Positions 58,998 to 64,000 of a DNA stretch of 64,000 nucleotides are shown in pieces; position 1 is the first letter of the stretch, and every line of letters begins with the position of its first letter. The translations under genes and the position numbers were made by a program. Origin of the DNA: Ramlibacter ginsenosidimutans (GTDB lineage: Bacteria; Pseudomonadota; Gammaproteobacteria; Burkholderiales; Burkholderiaceae_C); assembly GCF_016654015.1 (NCBI RefSeq), contig NZ_JAEPWM010000002.1, positions 434,001 to 498,000 of the forward strand, in the 5' to 3' direction. The notes under the pieces are model-generated. The model worked only from the letters and a program-made list of their open reading frames with translations, was not told the origin of the DNA and ran no database searches.

Positions 58998-59019
58998 CAC
59001 TCTCGTCCCTTGCGTTTGA

Positions 59020-59040
59020 AGATGCATTTGAGATGCATCT
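59020..59040. promoter_or_regulatory. NsrR-binding palindrome upstream of norB
   Basis: AGATGCAT (59020-59027) and ATGCATCT (59033-59040) form a perfect inverted repeat with a five-base spacer, the pattern of NsrR sites. It overlaps the transcription start predicted from the neighbouring FNR-like box (about 59034 on the minus strand), as expected for a repressor. Confidence 0.88.
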
Positions 59041-59068
59041 AATGTCGCGGCGCGACGCCCGCAGGGAT

Positions 59069-59082
59069 TTGACGGAAATCAA
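59069..59082. promoter_or_regulatory. FNR/Dnr-like box upstream of norB
   Basis: TTGACGGAAATCAA matches TTGAT-N4-ATCAA with one mismatch. Its centre at 59075.5 is 41.5 bases from a start near 59034, the class II activator position, so an oxygen- or NO-responsive CRP/FNR protein probably activates norB. It overlaps the last four bases of the DUF3079 gene. Confidence 0.72.
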
Positions 59083-59318
59083 GGTTCGCGTGGGATGCTG
59101 CTGCCGGCGTGGTCCGCCGGCGGCTGCGACTCTTGCGACTCTTGCGGCCGCACCGGGTCCAGTCCCTCGCGCTCCCAGCCTTCGCCGAACAGCTCCAACG
59201 GATGCTGGGTGCGCTCCGTGCCGTTGCCGCAGATCATCGCGTCAGCCGCGCAGTAGCGGTCGCAGCCCCAGCACGTGCGCTCCGGATGCGCGGGGTAGAT
59301 CGGGAACTTCCTGGCCAT
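59079..59318 (-). CDS. DUF3079 cysteine-rich small protein
   Basis: This 79-residue protein matches the DUF3079 pattern as I recall it: KFPIYPAHPERTCWGCDRYC, then CGNGTERTQHPLELFGEGW. Four cysteines (CWGCDRYC plus a later C) suggest a metal or Fe-S site. It lies between norB and nirK, co-directional with norB, and the C-terminal 30 residues beyond the core are low in complexity. No function is established. Confidence 0.78.
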   Translation of the reverse strand: MARKFPIYPAHPERTCWGCDRYCAADAMICGNGTERTQHPLELFGEGWEREGLDPVRPQESQESQPPADHAGSSIPREP

Positions 59319-59396
59319 GCGGCGCAGTCTGGGCGCCGCCTGCCGGCGTGGCCTTGCGCCATGTCAAGGCCACGCGCTTGCCTGCCGCGCGAGGTG

Positions 59397-59410
59397 TTGA
59401 GGTGCATCAA
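59397..59410. promoter_or_regulatory. FNR/Dnr-like box upstream of nirK
   Basis: TTGAGGTGCATCAA matches TTGAT-N4-ATCAA with one mismatch. Its centre at 59403.5 predicts a start near 59445, about 27 bases before the nirK ATG at 59472. The -10 region (TTAAGG, 59432-59437) is weak, as for activator-dependent promoters. No NsrR palindrome was found here. Confidence 0.68.
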
Positions 59411-59471
59411 GCCCGTTGCCGGCCCTGCCACTTAAGGTGCGGCATCGATACACCTCTAAAAGGAGAAGACG

Positions 59472-60950
59472 ATGAGAGGACTCCACCTGGCGCGCGGCCT
59501 GCGCGCGCTGCTCGCAGCCGCACTCTGCGTGCCCCTGCTGGCGCTGGCTGCGCCCAAGAACGAAGGCGACTTCGGCCCGCCGCGCGGCGAGCCGATCCAC
59601 GCGGTGCTGACCAGCCCGCCGCACGTGCCGCCGGCAGTGAACCGCAACTACCCCGCGCGCGTGATCGTGGACCTGGAAGTCGTCGAGAAGACGATGCAGA
59701 TCTCCGAAGGCGTCAACTACACCTTCTGGACCTTCGGCGGCACGGTGCCCGGCAGCTTCATCCGCGTGCGCCAGGGCGACACGGTGGAATTCCACCTGAA
59801 GAACCATCCGGGCAGCAAGATGCCGCACAACATCGACCTGCACGGCGTGACCGGTCCGGGCGGCGGTGCGGCCTCCAGCTTCACGGCGCCGGGGCACGAG
59901 TCGCGCTTCACCTTCAAGGCGCTCAACGAAGGCGTGTACGTGTACCACTGCGCCACGGCGCCCGTGGGCATGCACGTGGCCAACGGCATGTACGGCCTGA
60001 TCCTGGTGGAGCCGCCCAACGGCCTGCCCAAGGTGGACCGCGAGTACTACGTGATGCAGGGCGACTTCTACACGACCGGCAAGTACCGCGAGAAGGGCCT
60101 GCAGCCCTTCGACATGGAAAAGGCCATCGACGAGAAGCCCACCTACGTGCTGTTCAACGGCGCCGAAGGCGCGCTGACCGGCGACAAGGCCATGACCGCG
60201 AAGGTGGGCGAGAAGGTGCGCCTGTTCGTCGGCAACGGCGGCCCCAACCTGGTCTCCAGCTTCCACGTGATCGGCGCCATCTTCGACCAGGTCCGCTTCG
60301 AAGGCGGCACCAACGTGCAGAAGAACGTGCAGACCACGCTCATCCCCGCCGGCGGCGCCGCGGTCGCGACCTTCACGGCGCGCGTGCCGGGCAGCTACGT
60401 GCTGGTGGACCACTCCATCTTCCGCGCGTTCAACAAGGGCGCACTCGCGATCCTGAAGGTGGACGGCCCCGAGAACAAGGGGATCTACTCCGGCAAGGAA
60501 CTCGACGCCGTCTACCTCGGCGACCGCGCCGGCCCCAACCTGGCGGCCGTGACCGAGGCGAGTGCAGCCGCGGCTGCCGGAACGCTGACGCAGGACGACC
60601 AGATCAAGGCCGGCCAGGCGCTCTTCGCCGGCACCTGCTCGGTGTGCCACCAGTCGGACGGCAAGGGCATGCCCGGCGTGTTCCCGCCGCTCGCCAAGTC
60701 GGACTTCCTCGCTGCCGACCTCCAGCGCGCTGTGGGCATCGTGCTGCACGGCCTGTCGGGCAAGGTCAACGTCAACGGCCAGGAATACAACTCCGTGATG
60801 CCGCCGATGACGCAGCTGAACGACGACGAGGTTGCCAACATCCTGACCTACGTGGTGAACAGCTGGGGCAATGCGGGCGGCAAGGTGTCCAAGGAAGACG
60901 TGAAGAAGCAGCGCGCAGCCAAGCCCGTCGCCAAGGCGGCGGCGGAGTGA
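59472..60950 (+). CDS. nirK: Copper nitrite reductase with fused cytochrome c domain
   Basis: This 492-residue periplasmic enzyme reduces nitrite to NO. After a signal peptide ([16 protein letters not shown]) come two cupredoxin domains with type 1 and type 2 copper ligands in [27 protein letters not shown] and [11 protein letters not shown]-terminal cytochrome c domain (about residues 375-470) has the heme motif CSVCH and an axial Met in SVMPPM. The fusion allows direct electron delivery. AAAAGGAG precedes the ATG. Confidence 0.97.
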   Translation: MRGLHLARGLRALLAAALCVPLLALAAPKNEGDFGPPRGEPIHAVLTSPPHVPPAVNRNYPARVIVDLEVVEKTMQISEGVNYTFWTFGGTVPGSFIRVRQGDTVEFHLKNHPGSKMPHNIDLHGVTGPGGGAASSFTAPGHESRFTFKALNEGVYVYHCATAPVGMHVANGMYGLILVEPPNGLPKVDREYYVMQGDFYTTGKYREKGLQPFDMEKAIDEKPTYVLFNGAEGALTGDKAMTAKVGEKVRLFVGNGGPNLVSSFHVIGAIFDQVRFEGGTNVQKNVQTTLIPAGGAAVATFTARVPGSYVLVDHSIFRAFNKGALAILKVDGPENKGIYSGKELDAVYLGDRAGPNLAAVTEASAAAAAGTLTQDDQIKAGQALFAGTCSVCHQSDGKGMPGVFPPLAKSDFLAADLQRAVGIVLHGLSGKVNVNGQEYNSVMPPMTQLNDDEVANILTYVVNSWGNAGGKVSKEDVKKQRAAKPVAKAAAE

Positions 60951-60960
60951 GGCAACGACC

Positions 60961-61743
60961 GTGCGCGCGCTGACTGTCCTCGCGCTGCTGGCGGCCCTCG
61001 CGGCGCCGGCGCAGGCGGCTCCCTACGTGGAGCTGCCGGGCGGCCGCTTCGAAAGCGTGCTGCCGCAAGGGCCGGTGCCGACCGTGTCGACGCCGGTGGA
61101 CGTCCAGCCGTTCGCGATGCGCGCTACGCCGGTCACGGTGGCCGAATTCGCCGCCTTCGTGCGGGCGCATCCCGAGTGGCAGCGCGGCCAGGCGCCCGCG
61201 CTGCTGGCCGACGCGCGCTACCTGCTGCAGTGGCAGTCGCCGGACGCGCCCGGCCCCGCGCTCGCACCGGACACACCCGTGACCGAGGTGAGCTGGTTCG
61301 CTGCCCGCGCCTTCTGCGAAGAAGAGGGCGCGCGGCTGCCGACCTGGCTGGAGTGGGAGCTCGCCGCGGCGTCGGATGCGAAGCGCGCCGATGCGCGCCG
61401 CGATCCCGAGTGGGCGCGGCGCATCCTCGGCTGGTACGAGAAGCCGGGTGGCAGCGCCCTCGGCGCCGTCGGCGGCGAGGCGAATCTCTGGGGCGTGCGC
61501 GACCTGCACGGCCTCGTCTGGGAATGGGTGGACGACTTCAACGCCCTGTTCATCGCGGGCGACAGCCGCACCCAGGGCGATCCCGACACGCTGAAGTTCT
61601 GCGGCGCCGGCGCCATCAACATCATCGACCGCGAGAGCTATGCGGTGCTCATGCGCATCGCGCTGCTCTCGTCCCTCAGCGGCGCCGACAGCACCAGCAC
61701 GCTGGGCTTCCGCTGCGTGCGTCCGCACGAAGGAAAACCATGA
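60961..61743 (+). CDS. nirV: NirV, formylglycine-generating-enzyme-like protein
   Basis: This 260-residue protein has an export signal (LTVLALLAALAAPAQAAP) and the SUMF1/FGE fold: VQPFAMRATPVTVAEFAAFVRAHPEWQ, PVTEVSWFAARAFCEEEGARLPTWLEWELAA, and LHGLVWEWVDDF. It follows nirK, as nirV does in many denitrifiers, and is thought to help mature or support NirK. The start is GTG 60961. It overlaps the next gene by four bases. Confidence 0.9.
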   Translation: MRALTVLALLAALAAPAQAAPYVELPGGRFESVLPQGPVPTVSTPVDVQPFAMRATPVTVAEFAAFVRAHPEWQRGQAPALLADARYLLQWQSPDAPGPALAPDTPVTEVSWFAARAFCEEEGARLPTWLEWELAAASDAKRADARRDPEWARRILGWYEKPGGSALGAVGGEANLWGVRDLHGLVWEWVDDFNALFIAGDSRTQGDPDTLKFCGAGAINIIDRESYAVLMRIALLSSLSGADSTSTLGFRCVRPHEGKP

Positions 61744-62330
61744 ACGAATTCGTCACCACCCGCCGCGCCGCCTTGCTGTCGCTCGGCGCCCTCGCCGCGT
61801 TCGGCGCGCTGCCCGCCACGGGCGCGACGCCGCCCGGAGACTCGGTCTACCGGCTGGCCGCCACGCTGACGGACCAGGATGGCCGCGCCTTCGAGCTCGC
61901 GTCGCTGCAGGGGACGCCGGTGCTGGCCAGCATGTTCTACAGCTCCTGCGACATGGTGTGCCCCATGATCTTCGAGACCGTGCATGCCACGTTGGCTGCG
62001 CTGCCGGCGGCCGAACGCGCGGAGCTGCGCGTGCTGATGGTGAGCTTCGACCCGGCGCGCGACACGACCGCGGTGCTGAAGAAGACCGCGCAGGCGCGCA
62101 ACTGCGACGCGCAGTGGCTGCTGGCCCGCGCGGACGAAGCGACTGCGCGCAAGGTGGCCGCAGTGCTCGGAGTGCAATACCGGCGGCTCGCCAACGGCGA
62201 GTTCAACCACTCGACCACCCTGGCCCTGCTCGATCGGCAGGGCCGCATTGCTGCACGCTCGGGCAAGCTCGGCCCCGCCCACCCGGCGCTGGTCAGCGCA
62301 GCGCGCAAGGTCGTTGCCACGGCGGCCTGA
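61740..62330 (+). CDS. SCO1/SenC/PrrC family copper-thioredoxin protein
   Basis: This 196-residue protein has a signal sequence (RRAALLSLGALAAFGALPATGA, twin-Arg-like) and a thioredoxin fold with the copper ligands CDMVC and a distant His in FNHSTTLAL. SCO proteins deliver copper to oxidases; next to nirK-nirV it may load NirK copper. ATG 61740 overlaps nirV by four bases. Confidence 0.93.
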   Translation: MNEFVTTRRAALLSLGALAAFGALPATGATPPGDSVYRLAATLTDQDGRAFELASLQGTPVLASMFYSSCDMVCPMIFETVHATLAALPAAERAELRVLMVSFDPARDTTAVLKKTAQARNCDAQWLLARADEATARKVAAVLGVQYRRLANGEFNHSTTLALLDRQGRIAARSGKLGPAHPALVSAARKVVATAA

Positions 62331-62426
62331 GCCGCCGCTCCGTTCCGCTGCGCCGGGCCGCTCTGCTGCCCCGGGCTCGTAGGCTGGCGGTGAGGCGCAG
62401 CCGAACCCCAGCTTTCGCCAGCGCCT

Positions 62427-63554
62427 TCACCACTCGACCAGGCTGAAGCCGACACTGAGCACCGTGCGCCTGAAGTTGTAGTCCAGCAGCGTATCGCCAT
62501 AACCGGAGAACAGCTGCGTGTGCAGGCGCAGCCCGTTCGGCACGCCGATGCCGGTGTCGGCCAGCGTGCGGAACCACTCGAGCCGCACCGAGCCGTGGCC
62601 GCCGGTGCTGAGCGCATGCCGCCCGGTGAACATGAACAGGTTCGCGCGATTGGGCTGCCAGCGCGCCACCAGCTCGCCGCGGCCGATGTAGTTGCTGATG
62701 CCCGGGTTGTCGTCGTTGGCCCGGCTTTCGTTGATGCGGTCCCACAAGCGCGCGGAGATCTGCAGGTTGTCGCGCTCGAAGCCCCCCATCACGTACACGC
62801 GGTTCCAGCTGCGCGACAGCGGCAGCGACTGGCCGTTGGACTGGTGCACCAGCCCCACGCCCGCCAGCCGCATGCGCCAGGTACCGGGTTGCGCGGACTG
62901 CACCGGCGCAACGTAAAGCACCTCCGGCTCGTGGTCCGTGCTGCGGAAGGGGCGCGAGAGCTGCGGCGTGAACAGCTGCCAGTACGACTGCTGCGTGTAC
63001 GCGAACCACAGTGAGTCCATGCCCTCGCCGCGGTAGGAAAAAATGCCTTGCGCGATCTTGGTCCGCAGGGACACCGACAGCCGCATCTCGGTCGTGCGGT
63101 AGTCGGTGGCCGTCGTCGCGTTGTTCAGCGGATTCTCCGAGGTCGGCTGCTGGTTGACTCGGTTGGCGCCCACGAGGTCCAGCGAAGTCGGGCGATAGCC
63201 GCGCAGTCCGAAGGTGCCGCAGTCGGCGCCGCGCTCCAGCTCCCAGAAGCGGGAGAGCTCGGAGTAGCGCGCGTCGTGGCAGCCTTCGGTGGCGGTCATC
63301 CGGAAGCCGCGGCGCGACTCCACCACGGCCGGCACCGGCGGCGCGACCGGCTGCTGGTCGGCCGGCGAGGGTGCGGGGCCCGGTGCCGCCGGCACCGCGG
63401 CAGGAGCGGGCCGCTGTCCCTTGGCCCACTGGTCGTAGCAGGCGAGCCGCTGGGCACTGTCGTCGATCGCGGTGCAGGCCTGCCAGGCTTCGGGTGTCTG
63501 TGCTTGCGCGAGGAGGGGCGTGGCGGCGATCAGGAAGGACAGGGCTCGGAGCAT
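62427..63554 (-). CDS. pldA: Outer-membrane phospholipase A
   Basis: This 375-residue protein has a signal peptide (LRALSFLIAATPLLAQAQT), a Cys/Pro-rich segment and a 12-stranded barrel ending in Trp. The active-site segment VGLVHQSNGQSLPLSRSWNRVYV holds the His-Ser pair (HQS) and the Asn of the OMPLA triad. It hydrolyses phospholipids that reach the outer leaflet. It is convergent with the SCO gene. Confidence 0.94.
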   Translation of the reverse strand: MLRALSFLIAATPLLAQAQTPEAWQACTAIDDSAQRLACYDQWAKGQRPAPAAVPAAPGPAPSPADQQPVAPPVPAVVESRRGFRMTATEGCHDARYSELSRFWELERGADCGTFGLRGYRPTSLDLVGANRVNQQPTSENPLNNATTATDYRTTEMRLSVSLRTKIAQGIFSYRGEGMDSLWFAYTQQSYWQLFTPQLSRPFRSTDHEPEVLYVAPVQSAQPGTWRMRLAGVGLVHQSNGQSLPLSRSWNRVYVMGGFERDNLQISARLWDRINESRANDDNPGISNYIGRGELVARWQPNRANLFMFTGRHALSTGGHGSVRLEWFRTLADTGIGVPNGLRLHTQLFSGYGDTLLDYNFRRTVLSVGFSLVEW

Positions 63555-63604
63555 CGGGCGATGCTAGCCGGGCTCGGCGATTCCGTGGGGCGAGTTCCCC
63601 GCGT

Positions 63605-64000
63605 TCAGCGCTTGCGCAGGACGAACGCGCGGCTCGCCGTCTCGCCGTCGCGCGTCCAGGTGCCGCGGATCTCGCGGCCGCAACTGCCTTCCGCCACGTC
63701 GCCCAGCCAGGTGGCGGCGATGTGCTGGCCATCCGCGGACTCCTCGAGCGTGAAGCCGTCCTCGTCGAGGTCGCCCGCGACCTGCAGGTGCTGGCCCTCG
63801 CGTTCGAGCGTGCCGCGCAAGCTGCCGGGGTAGTCGGGGTTGGCACCGAGCTGCAGGATCGCGCCGTTCCAGGAGCCCTGCAGGTCGGCCTGCCACGTGC
63901 CCACCAGCAGTTGCGGCGTGACGTCGTCCGCCGCGGGGCAGGGCGCATCGGCAAAGGCGCCGCCGGCCAGCAGTGCGGCCGCAAGCGCGAGCAGTGCGCG
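63605..64000 (-). CDS. Small exported protein of unknown function, 5' end missing
   Basis: The minus-strand frame runs through the window edge, so about 131 residues are visible. The first 17 or so (ALLALAAALLAGGAFA) look like the end of a signal peptide, followed by DAPCPAADDVTPQLLVGTWQ. The body is beta-rich, with repeated GTW motifs (VGTWQADLQGSWNG and IRGTWTRDG) and cysteines that may pair, lipocalin-like in style. I do not recognise the family. Confidence 0.8.
   Translation of the reverse strand, partial: RALLALAAALLAGGAFADAPCPAADDVTPQLLVGTWQADLQGSWNGAILQLGANPDYPGSLRGTLEREGQHLQVAGDLDEDGFTLEESADGQHIAATWLGDVAEGSCGREIRGTWTRDGETASRAFVLRKR

Overview
The window is GC-rich DNA from a betaproteobacterium. 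The gene neighbourhoods (a complete atp operon, mreBCD-mrdA back to back with gatCAB, a fimT-pilVWXY1E minor pilin cluster, pyrE facing xth, a quinol-type nor operon beside nirK) fit Burkholderiales, most likely Comamonadaceae near Ramlibacter or Variovorax. That placement is inferred from gene order and protein style, not from a search. No rRNA, tRNA, CRISPR array, transposase or phage gene was seen, so this looks like ordinary chromosome. The first gene (atpB) and the last (a small exported protein) run off the window edges.

Layout. 1-6.9 kb: F-type ATP synthase operon atpB(partial)-E-F-H-A-G-D-C, a terminator, then a second diverged atpC. 6.9-18.8 kb: a divergent catabolic and uptake locus. 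It has a GntR regulator, a cyclodeaminase-family enzyme, a TauE/SafE exporter and two 2Fe-2S ferredoxins on the minus strand. On the plus strand are a heme-oxygenase-like diiron protein, an aldehyde dehydrogenase, a GlcG/HbpS protein, a ferredoxin reductase, an ABC importer, an isochorismatase-family hydrolase and a Bug-type receptor. Two related operator-like palindromes lie between the divergent arms. 18.9-27.1 kb: a DGPF protein with an ECF42-type sigma factor, NAD(P)H-hydrate dehydratase, a histidine phosphatase, an orphan LivK-type receptor, a MATE exporter and a lemA-TPM-TPM operon. 27.2-37.8 kb: three small enzymes or folds, then mrdA-mreD-mreC-mreB and gatCAB. 38.2-44.9 kb: type IV pilus minor pilins and PilY1. 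44.9-53.5 kb: pyrE and xth, two gene remnants around a thioesterase, a soluble PAS histidine kinase, two convergent ClC genes and an acyl-CoA dehydrogenase. 53.6-62.3 kb: denitrification and NO response, with nnrS, a membrane protein, a DUF59 protein, nsrR and norB on the minus strand, then a DUF3079 protein and nirK-nirV-sco. 62.4-64 kb: outer-membrane phospholipase A and a partial exported protein.

How the genes work together. The 7-18 kb locus reads as one regulon: the importer brings in a small organic compound, the diiron protein would oxidise it with electrons passed from reductase to ferredoxin, and the aldehyde dehydrogenase, cyclodeaminase-family enzyme and hydrolase would process the products. 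The substrate is unknown, and this is the best candidate here for an undescribed pathway. The nir/nor block converts nitrite to NO (NirK) and NO to N2O (NorB). Its two promoter regions carry FNR/Dnr-like boxes, and norB also has a perfect NsrR-type palindrome placed to overlap the predicted transcription start.
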